Positions 25,301 through 31,659 of a DNA stretch of 64,000 nucleotides are shown here, in pieces. The position numbers were made by a program, and so were the translations under genes. The notes beneath the pieces were generated by a model. The model was given only the letters and a program-made list of their open reading frames with translations, ran no database searches and was not told where the DNA came from. Source of the DNA: Heliocidaris erythrogramma (lineage: Eukaryota; Echinodermata; Echinoidea; Camarodonta; Echinometridae); the NCBI GenBank assembly GCA_025617745.1, contig CM046864.1, positions 27,652,199 through 27,716,198 on the forward strand, in the 5' to 3' direction. Positions within the stretch are counted from its first letter, which is position 1. Every line of letters begins with the position of its first letter.

Positions 25301-28300
25301 ACTATGGAGCTGCATGCATGCAAATACATGTATGATGGGGAGCCCTATGTCTGCGCACCTAAGGTTTTGACCTGAAAATGAACAAGAATTTATTTAATAT
25401 TCCTCTAAAGCTTTATTTTATTTCATTCCTGATATTCTAAAGAGTAAGTTTGAAAAAAATTTCATCAAAATTAGAGCAAGAACAATGCCATTTTCACAAG
25501 AAACGGTGGCCGTGTCATTTCAACATTGAAAAAAACAATGGTGCCCATGTCTGCGCACTCATTCATTTTACACGCAGTTCGGGAGTTTTGACGTGAAAGA
25601 CAACATTTTGAGGCTTGTGAATAAAATGTCTGAAATAAGACCGTTTTTCATTATTTTGACTCGTTTTTGCATGAATACCTATCCCTATGATAAAGATGAA
25701 AAGTTAGTGTTCGTTGCGTGTTTTGTTTTATTAGAATCCAGCAGTTACGCGTGTGCGCAGACATGGGCACTGCGCAGACTTGGGCACTCTAGCCATACAT
25801 GTGCTGTGTGATTTGGAGGATGACATGAAATTCAGTACATGGGACCTCAGTCAATAAATAACAGTTTATCCTGCTGAAACTAATTTTGCTAAACTGTAAA
25901 CATAACATTTTATCATTCTATTGATTACTTACTAATCACAGTAGATATCAGCACATGTCAGTCTTCAGTCTTGATAAGTTCTTGTATCAGATGCATTTAA
26001 GTGCAATTAAATCATATAATGATGTAAAACTGTACCAGGCACCAAATTTATGCTGCAGATACTTCCATTAACTGATATTTCCCGCCAATTTTGTAACTGT
26101 CAAATAAGCCTTCACTAGCCTTCAGGAGCCCTCGGGAAGGACTGCTTATTTCATATGAAGTGCAAAAAGCTCTAACTATTAAGCCTTCATGAGCGACTGC
26201 TTATGAAAAAGCAGTGGATTCATTGTTGAAAACTGACACAATAATTCTCCATTGCCCGATTATAGTTAGGTTTTGTTTAAAATGGTGTGAATTTATAACA
26301 TTTCATAGGAATAATTGACATCATATCTAGCTTTTGTAATTCATGTATTACCTCGGCTATTTAACAATTATAATGTGCTGTTCATGTACATTAAGTTTCT
26401 AATTAATTGGATGTATGCACTAGCTATGCATGATAAACCATTATTGGATTGCCAAGTAATTGTTTTATTTGTTTAACAAATACATTACTATGCTGTACCA
26501 TCAATATCAAGTCTACACAATCTCATGTATGTTAACAATATTTTTTGAAGTATCATGCATTTAGAATACATGCATGTATGATCATTGCAGTTTATTTTCT
26601 AAGTATTAAGCCTTCACAATTTCATGCTCAAAAATGTTTAGAGGTATTAACCTATAGCCTTCCAAACTGTGACTGCTTACGACTGCTTATCTTTGTCTTC
26701 GACTGCTTGTAGGAAAATTCTCTTGAAGGCTTATTTTCTAAAGACTGCTTATTTAGGCAGTCATATGTCTTTGTCTACTCATGAGAAGGTCTGTGAAGGC
26801 TAAATGACTGCTTCTTTGCCATCTATTTAAGCAGTCGGATGTCTTCGAAGGCTTACCGACTGCTTACCGACTGCTTAGGGACTGCTTAATAAGCAGTCTC
26901 CTTTGGTAAGGGGTGACACTACCTATTCAGCCAATTTGAAATTCCCATATGTACTGTCTAACTTTTAAATACAGTGTAGTGATTAAACATGATTACAACT
27001 TTCAAAAATTCATAACTTTAATTCTTATTGCTTGTCCGATTTCGTTCAAACTTTCACCAATTTGCTACTCTGATTTTTCCTCATTCTTTCAAAGCAGCTT
27101 CCGTTTAAGGTTGGATTTCCCTATTAACAAAATTTAGCCTGTCAATTTTGCCGTCAGATTTTATGAAAAACATGCATCAAGTACTAAAACCAGTGAATAT
27201 TTGCAGTTCACATGATTTTCAACCTGTCCAGTGAAACTGAAACTGAAAGATTCATGACAATTTGCATGAAAAGTTGTTCGATTTACTGTTAAAAAATCAC
27301 CTGTCCGGATTAATTAACAACCTGTCCAGAATTACAGGAGCTCGCACAGCTAATCCTACCTAGAGGCTAGACAGCTTAAAACCATCTGTTCGGAGGAGTC
27401 TTATTTTTACCTTCTCCTCCTACACAGACGGTTAACCAACCATCCCGGTACATTCACATGATTAGTGGACCTAACGAGCCAAATCCCCCCAAAAAGGGGG
27501 ATCTGATTTTTCATCCCTATATATTATAAGGCATCCCCTTTCTCTAAAAATTCACATAGTCATAGATGGTGCTAGTCAGTGTGGCAAGAATTCCTTATGT
27601 CCCAGCCACCTTATTTTTTCCTTTTTTATTTTTAATTTTGGACTTACTCTGGTTTGAACTCAAGCTTTGAACTCAAGCTTTACTACTACTACACAAACCT
27701 ACGGCGCTTCCGACTACTTCCAGGTCATGTGATATAACCAAGATGGCTGTCAGCGACTCGCTGACGTGAAACTTTCATGGTCATGGTTAAAATGATCACA
27801 ATCGGGTACCAGACGAGGAATTTAGGGTAATAAATTTATTCAAGCGTATTATTATTAATTATAATTTATATTACAGCTGTTTTCATTCAGAGATGTAAAT
27901 TTCCAAGAAATAATGTGTTTAAACTGGAAAATGAAAAATTCATTTGTAGTCCTTGGTCCCTGGTACAGAGTGCGAGAAGAACTTCAGTCTCTGTAAGGAG
28001 GTGTAGTGAAGCAAGACGCAAGTCCAGCGGAACACCCGACGAACAGAGACTGAAGCTGTCATGGCTAGACCCTAGTACCAAAGAGTTACGTCAGTGATAA
28101 CTCCGGCTCCTTGATCCTACCTATAGCTATACCGTGCGTACCGGTAAAGTCAACACGACAACACGTGGAGTGATATGGGAAGGCAAACCCGGAAATTCCC
28201 TGGTCCGGTCCAAAATAATAACATTGCCTTCACCTCGCTCCGGCTCCCCGAGGCGCGGCGAAGGCGAGGGCGAGGCCGAAAGTCGAAACTGCGAAAGACG

Positions 28301-28423
28301 TATCCCACATCCTACGGCATTGCCATTGGCTTTTTTCCGTCCAGTCTATCAGTTTTTCTTGGTTAATATTTCAAACAAAAAATTTATTTACGGTACTTAC
28401 GACAATCGCTCCAATAGCTCCAT
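1183..28423 (-). CDS. TNF-receptor-superfamily-like transmembrane receptor with N-terminal coiled coil (gene span, 3' end outside window)
   Basis: This is a multi-exon gene assembled by eye from splice sites and phase. Exons run from 28.4 kb down to 1.18 kb: start plus signal peptide, two coiled-coil exons, two cysteine-rich exons, a stalk exon and a transmembrane exon. Most junctions are phase 0, and the split codons elsewhere (TC+G, G+AC) join in frame. The product would be a type I membrane receptor: residues 1-22 signal peptide, about 30-110 coiled coil, RVKR furin-like site at 115-118, TNFR cysteine-rich region from about 124, stalk with three N-X-S/T sites, one transmembrane helix and a basic KKK stop-transfer. 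Known family members bind TNF ligands and signal through cytoplasmic adaptors; the cytoplasmic exons are not in the window, so a death domain cannot be judged. Uncertain points are the junction after the second cysteine-rich exon, one extra base in the first, and whether the 18-28 kb and 1-7 kb exons truly share a transcript. Confidence 0.66.
1893..2047 (-). CDS. Receptor gene, last CRD segment and stalk exon
   Basis: The acceptor is CTACTTTCAAAG and the donor CAAG|GTAAGAAG. The exon is 155 bp, entering at phase 2 and leaving at phase 1. It reads MVMITHCVSCIDYPDVKGC, resembling the end of the last CRD in mammalian TNFR1 (CVSC...C), then a Ser/Thr/Asn-rich stalk with N-S-T, N-A-T and N-S-T glycosylation sites. 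The final G plus AC of the next exon make a Asp codon in frame with the transmembrane exon. The stalk composition is typical of type I receptors just outside the membrane. Confidence 0.62.
2303..3095. mobile_element. pogo/Tigger-like non-autonomous element
   Basis: The left end TACAGTCAACCTCGCCTAAG is mirrored by CTTAAGCGAGGTATCATTA at the right end, with related CGACTTA words repeated inside. TA-flanked CAGTnnAACCTC ends are typical of pogo-group Tc1/mariner elements. No transposase is visible. It lies in an intron of the receptor gene. The ends are imperfect, so the exact borders are approximate. Confidence 0.45.
4585..4618. repeat. ATCTAA hexanucleotide microsatellite
   Basis: About five to six perfect copies of a six-base unit within an intron. 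Confidence 0.8.
4815..4891 (-). CDS. Possible small receptor exon bridging phase 0 to phase 2
   Basis: A 77-bp segment with acceptor GACACAACAG and donor ATAG|GTATGC reads TTLQDTKHLSIWLVSGSIYK then CRAGN. Its phases (0 in, 2 out) are exactly what is needed between the 5.07-kb and 2.05-kb exons. Its acceptor has a weak pyrimidine tract and the peptide is not a typical CRD segment, so it remains a candidate only. A shorter version from the acceptor GGCTTGTCAG (start 4847) has the wrong phase. Confidence 0.25.
5067..5252 (-). CDS. Receptor gene, cysteine-rich exon 2 (TNFR CRD)
   Basis: The acceptor is ACTTTCAG and the exon starts ACC TCC TGT at phase 0, matching the phase of the 6.6-kb exon. 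It encodes TSCGCGTLVGETLCGDCPPM, TYRSVHDTNQTCHPCSTCDV and ends ...NCTKSTDAVCRCKEGS. CPPMTYRS...TCHPCSTC...NCT..TDAVCRC is the classic six-cysteine TNF-receptor module, and VCRCKEG begins the next one. The donor is not certain: TCA|GTAAAT (end 5067) keeps CRCKEGS; AG|GTGTAA (end 5083) would join the 2.0-kb exon in frame but remove CKEG. Confidence 0.78.
6524..6650 (-). CDS. Receptor gene, cysteine-rich exon 1 with furin-like site and one-base frame discrepancy
   Basis: The acceptor is CTTGTCACTAG and the donor GAG|GTAAGT. The 5' part reads MKKKRVKRDSEPECESPDVY; the 3' part, in the next frame, reads CKWCECPNGKQRIAE. The exon is 127 bp; neighbouring exons demand a multiple of three. The five-C run on the minus strand (plus-strand G5 at 6581-6585) marks where the frames change, and with four C the exon would be 42 codons with a continuous TNFR-like cysteine pattern (Cys at exon residues 14, 28, 31, 33). 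This is either an assembly error or a real inactivating indel. RVKR followed by Asp matches the furin consensus R-X-K/R-R. An alternative acceptor within the exon would skip the first part but lacks a pyrimidine tract. Confidence 0.6.
6651..7558. other. Receptor intron, no exon seen
   Basis: AT-rich DNA. The plus strand contains three tandem copies of TTTTGGGCGG near 7216-7240, and the stretch ends in an ACATGTACATGTACATGTA run at 7420-7440. Nothing coding was recognised. Confidence 0.35.
7563..8404. mobile_element. Kolobok/T2-type MITE, copy 1
   Basis: The left end is TTAA|AGGGGAATTAACCTC and the right end GTGTTAATTCTCCT|TTAA, so a TTAA target duplication frames matching inverted ends. A second palindrome inside (GGGGCTGCCATTTTCTTGAT near 7709 and its inverse near 8230) gives a nested hairpin. 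The same structure recurs at 52.7-53.3 kb. No open frame for a transposase is present. TTAA duplications and AGGR termini are known for Kolobok-superfamily elements. Confidence 0.7.
8409..9819. other. Repeat-rich intron segment
   Basis: It holds C runs at about 8627-8650 and 8730-8745 and a G run at 8768-8779, belonging to the hAT-like poly-C family, with the shared GCTTGTCAGAGAATTATGGA module at 8689. It also has a Kolobok-type MITE end (GTGCACTTCCCCTTTAAAGG at 9201-9220) and a CT microsatellite near 9344-9373. No exon was recognised; the 96-codon frame at 9430-9720 shows no family signature. Confidence 0.4.
9820..10310. repeat. Diverged tandem duplication flanking the DIRS insertion
   Basis: Copy A (about 9825-10007) and copy B (about 10150-10309, resuming after the insertion near 15082) share long stretches such as GGGCCATCATCTCTGATTAA and TGAAATTAAAGATAAA. 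Copy A continues uninterrupted through GAATTGTGAAAGAAATTGTC; copy B is split at GTGAAA by the retroelement. Copy A is thus a local empty-site reference. Confidence 0.75.
10855..10925. mobile_element. Fragment of the ATTGGCTGAGAG MITE family
   Basis: AAGCTACTGAAATCCTTGCA followed by ATCTGATTGGCTGAGAGCAA matches the complete palindromic element at 55262-55399 and a third partial copy at 16960-17035. It is nested in the DIRS fossil. Confidence 0.6.
10960..11400 (-). mobile_element. Tc1/mariner-like remnant nested in the DIRS element
   Basis: CAAAATTATTCATACCC occurs twice (10979 and 11160), the usual terminal word of Tc1-type elements. Between about 11200 and 11380 the minus strand reads like a decayed transposase C-terminus (DQVKASLDNILKEI, then WPAISVETSRSLG), several stops included. 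The assignment rests on a resemblance in order and motif; the fragment is short. Confidence 0.4.
11875..12393 (-). pseudogene. DIRS element RNase H remnant
   Basis: The frame contains ILTDSITVAVYINRQGGTRS and later YFPGQENLIADFLSRG, matching the DIRS RNase H pattern (TD..TAVAYINRQGGTRS ... PG..N..AD.LSR). It follows the reverse transcriptase in the element's own direction, the usual order. It is a fossil. Confidence 0.75.
12562..13086 (-). pseudogene. DIRS element reverse transcriptase remnant
   Basis: The frame contains FRFCALSFGLKPAPRIFT, the conserved palm segment preceding the catalytic YxDD-like box, and FVYLHDCLLVAHSK at the catalytic-box position. These are hallmarks of DIRS and Gypsy-type reverse transcriptases. 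It is a fossil fragment, not a functional gene. Confidence 0.75.
13575..13695. repeat. 21-bp tandem repeat inside the DIRS element
   Basis: Five to six units of the type CAAACCGGGGCCGGATATCG(G) in tandem, with a few differences between units. It lies in the region where a gag gene would be expected, so it may be a degenerate internal repeat of that region. Confidence 0.6.
15160..15652. repeat. G-rich minisatellite and ~205-bp tandem duplication
   Basis: GGGGGTATTTGTCCT and GGGGGGGTAGTTGTAGTTGT units at 15160-15260 pass into a duplicated block: about 15252-15460 and 15461-15652 share GGGGGTAGTTTTCCAGGTGG and ATGAAGAAAGAATGATAAGA. Repeated G5-G9 tracts could form G-quadruplexes. Confidence 0.7.
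15960..16900. repeat. ~140-bp satellite array 1 with DR1-like motif
   Basis: Six to seven tandem units carry ATGACCTTTGACCCTATAAA (near 16047, 16328, 16468, variants near 16190 and 16750), then GGCAGCATCACCAAAA, TTTGAAAGAAATCCGTC and GAAATGTGACC. Unit spacing is about 138-144 bp. The array ends in a GCGGCGGCGGAGGCGGAGGC run. It lies in a receptor intron. Confidence 0.8.
16958..17035. mobile_element. Fragment of the ATTGGCTGAGAG MITE family, copy 2
   Basis: AAGCTACTGAAATCCTTGAA and TCTGATTGGCTGACAGCAAA match the 55.3-kb complete copy. It directly abuts the end of the satellite array. Confidence 0.6.
17400..17537 (-). CDS. Receptor gene, coiled-coil exon 2
   Basis: The acceptor is CTCCTTGTACAG and the donor CAG|GTATGT. 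The exon is 138 bp, 46 codons, phase 0 to 0. It encodes LAEVKRVNSDLTGAISDL, then QQQLESLQANSGPEVNRQLE, ending EDLTVSSQ. Leu/Val/Ile recur every three to four residues over the first half, continuing the heptads of the preceding exon. A Ser-Gly-Pro break then precedes a short second helix. Together the two exons give about 80 residues of predicted coiled coil, enough to trimerise a receptor ectodomain. Confidence 0.58.
18107..18211 (-). CDS. Receptor gene, coiled-coil exon 1
   Basis: The acceptor is TTGTATATTGTAG and the donor CAG|GTTGCT. The exon is 105 bp (35 codons, phase 0 to 0) and encodes VDLLDQQALEYKELL... ending ...DRANTLEKQ. It is rich in Glu, Lys and Gln, with hydrophobic residues at heptad spacing, so an alpha-helical coiled coil is the natural reading. 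It would follow the signal peptide directly, putting the coiled coil in the extracellular N-terminus. If the gene model is wrong, the exon would belong to some other coiled-coil protein on the same strand. Confidence 0.55.
18457..18645. repeat. 15-bp minisatellite ATGCCAGAGGTAAAA, forward array
   Basis: About twelve units alternate between ATGCCAGAGGTAAAA and ATGCCAGAGGAAAAA. The unit length is a multiple of three and stop-free, so several frames stay open; these are not genes. A larger array in the opposite orientation lies 1 kb away. Confidence 0.9.
18646..19663. other. DNA between the two inverted minisatellites
   Basis: It contains repeated words of the type TTCGGAATAATG/TTCGGAATTATGAAC (18990-19100), two poly-G runs (19226-19241, 19311-19323) with GGGGCTGCG after each, and a CpG-bearing segment at 18790-18930. 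No exon was recognised. Confidence 0.35.
19664..19972. repeat. 15-bp minisatellite, inverted array
   Basis: About twenty units of TTTTACCTCTGGCAT and TTTTTCCTCTGGCAT, the reverse complement of the 18.46-kb array. It directly abuts satellite array 2. The pair could form a hairpin with a 1-kb loop. Confidence 0.9.
19975..20690. repeat. ~140-bp satellite array 2 with DR1-like motif
   Basis: Tandem units like those at 16 kb and in the same orientation, with TATGACCTTTGACC at about 20117, 20274 and 20405 and a one-base variant near 20575. Spacing is 131-171 bp, so this array is more irregular. Confidence 0.8.
21810..21873 (-). CDS. Receptor gene, signal-peptide exon
   Basis: The acceptor is TTCTTTTATAG and the donor is GAG|GTAATG. 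The 64-bp exon starts with one base completing a Ser codon, then reads ILLVLVAALSCVEASGESRR and ends with Glu at phase 0. The hydrophobic core followed by V-E-A|S fits signal peptidase cleavage after residue 22 (small residues at -1 and -3). A second open frame (DIISLGGCLV...) exists but does not match the phase left by the 28.4-kb exon. The exon joins directly and in frame to the coiled-coil exon at 18.1 kb. Confidence 0.58.
22615..22935. repeat. ~140-bp satellite, short array 3
   Basis: Two units with TATGACCTTTGACCA, GGCAGCATCACTAAAA and CAAGAAATGTGGCCTGC. It lies in the first receptor intron. Confidence 0.7.
23025..23640. mobile_element. Foldback element with ~300-bp arms, copy 1
   Basis: The left arm runs from AGCTGTACGAGCTCCTTGGC to GGGACTACACATGCAAGG, and the right arm repeats it inverted from about 23344. 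Landmarks in both arms are GGTTACCTTCCAGGATCAAC and its inverse TTGATCCTGGAAG. The apex is near 23343. No coding region is present. Confidence 0.75.
23626..25135. mobile_element. Foldback element, copy 2, split by a retroposon
   Basis: It starts with AGCTGTACAAGCTCCTTGGC and ends with its inverse GCAAGGAGCTCGTACAGCTG. Its left part contains an extra repeat of the CACCATTTCTCACATAC block. A 737-bp insertion interrupts it at AAGATTGTAAA; the second arm resumes at 24702. Confidence 0.7.
23965..24701 (-). mobile_element. Truncated non-LTR retroposon with 11-bp target duplication
   Basis: AAGATTGTAAA flanks the insert on both sides (23954-23964 and 24702-24712). The left end carries (TTCAAG)3, which on the minus strand is a 3' (CTTGAA)n tail typical of CR1/L2-type elements. 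The body is strongly purine-rich on the plus strand (24140-24600) with GAAAGATAGA-like words; no protein similarity was recognised. Confidence 0.65.
25340..25800. repeat. Element bounded by TGTCTGCGCAC repeats
   Basis: TGTCTGCGCAC at 25350 and 25548 is inverted as GTGTGCGCAGACATGGGC at 25752 and GCGCAGACTTGGGC at 25772. The spacing suggests a decayed MITE with nested ends. No target duplication was found. Confidence 0.4.
26095..26915. repeat. Cluster of GACTGCTTA and AAGCCTTC words
   Basis: At least eight GACTGCTTA copies, several AAGCAGTC inverses and paired AAGCCTTC/GAAGGCTTA words are packed unevenly here, densest at 26670-26900. The distribution looks like a modular MITE. No known family was recognised. 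Confidence 0.55.
27955..28080. mobile_element. Short palindromic MITE
   Basis: GGTCCCTGGTAC...CTTCAGTCTCTG is mirrored by CAGAGACTGAAGCTG...CTAGACCCTAGTACC. It lies in the first receptor intron near the CpG-rich 5' region. Confidence 0.5.
28401..28423 (-). CDS. Receptor gene, first coding exon
   Basis: The minus strand reads ATG GAG CTA TTG GAG CGA TTG TC followed by a strong donor GTAAGTAC, giving MELLERL plus two bases of a Ser codon. The start has A at -3 and G at +4, a good Kozak context. The two leftover bases TC join the G that begins the 21.8-kb exon to make TCG (Ser). The joined N-terminus reads MELLERLSILLVLVAALS, a textbook signal peptide. The exon sits inside a CpG-rich stretch, as expected for a promoter-proximal exon. 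The 5' UTR extends to higher coordinates and its start is not determined. Confidence 0.6.
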
Positions 28424-28700
28424 TTTTCTGCCCCTTCCACCTGTCATCATATCATGCGGGCCGCAGAGACAAACGTATGATATGACAAAAAACGACGATC
28501 CAAGGCAAGAGATAGAACGTTGCAACTACGTTTAGTATACCGTACCACCTGGGCGCGGCCGGCGCCGCGCGCGGTGTTGCGCTTTCGAGCATGTCACACG
28601 AGCTCCAGCGCAGCAGCTAGGGAAGGATTTCACAAACGATAACGCTTCTTCTTCTTCCAGTAGTGTGCATATAAAACCTCCAACTCCAAGGAGTATCAAT
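28424..28700 (-). promoter_or_regulatory. CpG-rich 5' region of the receptor gene
   Basis: The stretch around 28.13-28.63 kb is far richer in CpG and GC than its surroundings, for example the GGCGCCGCGCGCGG run near 28561-28574. It lies immediately upstream (minus strand) of the inferred first exon and extends into the first intron. It probably holds the promoter and 5' UTR. No convincing TATA box was found, and the transcription start cannot be placed from sequence alone. Confidence 0.4.
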
Positions 28701-28874
28701 TGTCGCACAGCAGTTGGTTGTCTACTATCAGCCGATCAAACGTGTTGCTCGAAAACTAATATAAGGCCTAATTAATAACTTAATTATTCCAAAAACGAAC
28801 GCATCTACACTGTATACAAATTGTTCTCATATTTTGAGTTAGTGTATAACGACATCTTTGACTCGTGTCATGAA

Positions 28875-29094
28875 GATGTCGGATCCAGGGGGGCACAGGG
28901 GGCACGTGCCCCCCCCCCCCCCCGGCCAAAAAAAAAACCTTTTTTTGTGCTTGTCCGGAGAGACACAAAAATACTGAGGACCTTTTTTCTTTGTTTTGCT
29001 TGTCAGAGAAATTTGGAGGGAAAACCCCTCTTTTTTTTGGTGTGTGACCCCCCCCCCCCCTCCCCCGTTTACTAAATCCTGGATCCGCCACTGG
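28875..29094. mobile_element. hAT-like poly-C element (CAGTGGCGGATCCAG type)
   Basis: GGATCCAGGGGGGCACAGGG at the left and TAAATCCTGGATCCGCCACT at the right form the terminal inverted repeats. Inside are C16 and C14 runs and the GCTTGTCAGAGAAATTTGGA module. It is the most complete of a family with partial copies at about 8.6, 30.1, 30.3, 39.2, 42.4 and 46.0 kb. Confidence 0.65.
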
Positions 29095-29173
29095 TAAGGG
29101 CCTGAATCCATCGCCTGTGGACGTCACGATAGGTTACTTTTTGATTTCACAAAGCTTCTGCGAAGGGTTCACC

Positions 29174-29632
29174 AGTGTTGCCACAGCTAAAAATCTGAAT
29201 TAGCCAAGTCTCGTCCTAATGCTAAATTGAGAAAAATTATGCTAAAAAAAAAGGTCCTCAGCATTTTAGTGTCTCCTTTTCAGTCCAAAATTCTCTGACA
29301 CGCAAAAAAAAAAAAAAAAAAAAAGGGTCCTCAGCATTTAATCTCCTTTTCAGTCCAAAATTCTCTGACAAGCAAAAAAAAAAAAGAAAAAAGAAGAAAA
29401 AGGTCCTCAGCATTTTAGTCTCTCCTTTTCAGTCCAAAATTCTCTGAAAAGATCAGCCTTAGATATCTGTTCGTAAAAAAAAATTCTCTATTTAAAGTCC
29501 GAAATTCAGAATTATGCTAGATCCTAGTGAAATTATGCTAGATTTGGCCAAATTATGCCAGGAATAATGCTAGATTCCAAGAGGGTCAAAATTATGCTAA
29601 AAAGCATATTATGTTAGACGTGGCAACCTTGG
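29174..29632. mobile_element. hAT-like element with internal 75-bp triplicate
   Basis: GGTTCACC flanks it on both sides (29166-29173 and 29633-29640), an 8-bp duplication as for hAT. The ends AGTGTTGCCAC and GTGGCAACCTTGG are inverted. Inside, a unit starting GGTCCTCAGCATTTTAGT and ending TTCTCTGACAAGC plus a poly-A run is repeated three times at 29250-29455. Confidence 0.7.
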
Positions 29633-30120
29633 GGTTCACCCGTCGCAAACTCATCACAACCTAGCGGATGCTCATAGGGTGATCGTAGACCCTTCGTACA
29701 TGTAGAGCTGCGATGGGTTCAAAAAGTAACTTCCTGTCCCAATGGAGCGTATGGCGCGAAATCTCTTACAAGTTAAATTCGCTTTATTTAATTTGTTTCA
29801 TTGTGACTCACTTTTTGTGAGGGTCTGTTTTAAACCTATCTCAATCATTTGTGGTTCGAATTCTGATGGTAAAGATAAAACGTTACCCTTTTTTAAAAAG
29901 GCCAAAGGTAGATGAAATGCTTGTAATTATTTTTTTCAAAACGTCTTTTATTTCTTTTCTTTTTAATTATGTATTATTAATTTTTTTGTCAATGTAGGGC
30001 CTATTATACGTTAATTCATTATCAATGCATTTTTTGGGGGGAGGGGAGTGGACAAATAAACTTAAACCATGTGCCCCCCCCCCCCCTGAAGAAAAAGGAA
30101 TATGGTAACTTTGAGAAAAG

Positions 30121-30360
30121 TGGCGGATCCAGGGGCACTTCCGGCCAGTACCGCCCCCCCCCCCTTGGAAGAAAAGCATTTTGACCATAAAGGATCCTCA
30201 AATTTAGTCGATTGTGCCCCCCCCCCTTTTTTAGAATGAAAACCCTTTTTTTTTGTTGCGTGTCAGATATTTGTATTGTAACTCATGAATGAATCAGTTG
30301 CGGATCCAGGGAGGGGAGCACTTCCGGCCCGTGCGCCCCCCCCCCCCCCTTTGGAAGAAA
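30121..30360. mobile_element. Two 5' parts of hAT-like poly-C elements
   Basis: GTGGCGGATCCAGGGGCACT at 30121 and GTTGCGGATCCAGGGAGGGG at 30297 each lead into CACTTCCGGCC and a C11-C14 run followed by TTGGAAGAAAAG. The right termini are missing, so both are truncated. Confidence 0.6.
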
Positions 30361-31029
30361 AGTATGCATTTTAATGCATCAATTAATGTTACTCTAAGAA
30401 TTTCACCTTGTTTTACTTGTTTTACACATACATGTAGGCCTATTACAAATCTCATGAGTATAAACATGTATGAAATACAAATCCAACTGGCAATGTCTTC
30501 TCATGCAAAGTCTTCAGCTCCACATGGATTTTATTAGTTAACGATCAAAGAAGTTACACACAAAGTGGCTGGAAAAAAAATCAAACTATTTTCTGATATT
30601 TACATAATAGTTGCTTGGTGGAAATTACAATGAAAGTGTTAATCCCAACTCAATCTCATCCGAACTAAATTAACAAGTATTCGCAATGGGTTTCGAGATA
30701 GACTACGGGTACATTTGCGCGATGGGGCTGATGATTCTTCCAGAATAATTATGAGGTGGTAGTTGCCCGATTATCAACACTTTCATAATCCTGGGGGGGG
30801 GGGGGGGACCTGCAGCCCCTTGCCCCCCCCCCCCCCCCGCCTCACATGCCTATATGGATTCGGATTGAATCAATATGCTTTTTAGGGAATTTATAGTTCA
30901 AGTTCAAGTTATAGTTCAATTGGCTGTTTTCTTTAACATCAACACATTGCATACGTAGGATATTTAGATGAAGATACGATTCCAAAAACAGAACTATGCC
31001 ATAATGAATATATATAATCCAAAATAAAT

Positions 31030-31440
31030 TTTCATTATGCATTATGAATCTGTAAAATATTTAGGCGTCCACTTAACAAGCCAGGTTTCATTTTCATCCT
31101 TAGTAGATTCTATAGTAAAAAAAAGGCTAACTCCCGTTTGAAATTTTTGTATAGATACCAAAATTGCATGAATTCACATGCAAGACGTATACTATGCTTT
31201 GTGCTTCAGTGCTTATTCGACTATGCTAACGCCGCGTGGTATACTAATTTAGGCAAGTCGGAACAAAAGAAATTAAAAATCATTCAAAATAAAATGGTTA
31301 GATTTATTCTTTGTTAGTAGGCCCAAGAACGCACGTTGGCTATAATGAGTTATCTAGATCTGCTGATGGTCTACTTGATGTCAGTCAAAGATCAAAACAG
31401 CTCATACTACATCACGCGCACAAAATATATCACTCGAGGG
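31030..31440 (+). mobile_element. CR1-like LINE, 3' part of ORF2 (LINE-C)
   Basis: Plus-strand frames read SVKYLGVHL, RRILCFVLQCLFDYANAAWY, KIIQNKMVRFIL and then GPRTHVGYNELSRSADGLLD with RSKQLILHHAHKI, in the order seen at the C-terminal end of CR1/jockey-type reverse transcriptases. At least two frame changes and stops break it. It is followed by the C/G-run repeat at 31.5 kb. Confidence 0.65.
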
Positions 31441-31655
31441 CGAATGGCTTGTCGCGAATGGGTGGGTTGCGGGCACAGAGCTGTGGTTGCGGGAGCGGGA
31501 TGGGAGCGGGAACAGGCACACCCTTTCGAGACAAGCCCCCCCCCCCCCCCCGGTTATCTCGAATGGACGCGTTCCCAGCGAGAAGTTCAATGAACGCGCC
31601 ACTTCGAGACAACCGGTGGGGGGGGGGGGGGACTTTCCTCGAATGGGTGTGTTGA
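31437..31655. repeat. Degenerate repeat with alternating C and G homopolymers
   Basis: TTCGAGACAAGCC plus C15 and TTCGAGACAACCGG plus G14 precede similar TCGAATGG words; ATCTCGAATGGACGCGTT and CCTCGAATGGGTGTGTT are related. Two units of about 80 bp appear to differ by inversion of the homopolymer. Confidence 0.5.
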
Positions 31656-31659
31656 GTAG

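Noticed and set aside
27740-27770. AAGATGGCTGTCAGCGACTC as a start of a plus-strand gene
   Set aside because: The frame closes after eight codons; a donor (AC|GTGAAA) is possible but no downstream exon was found.
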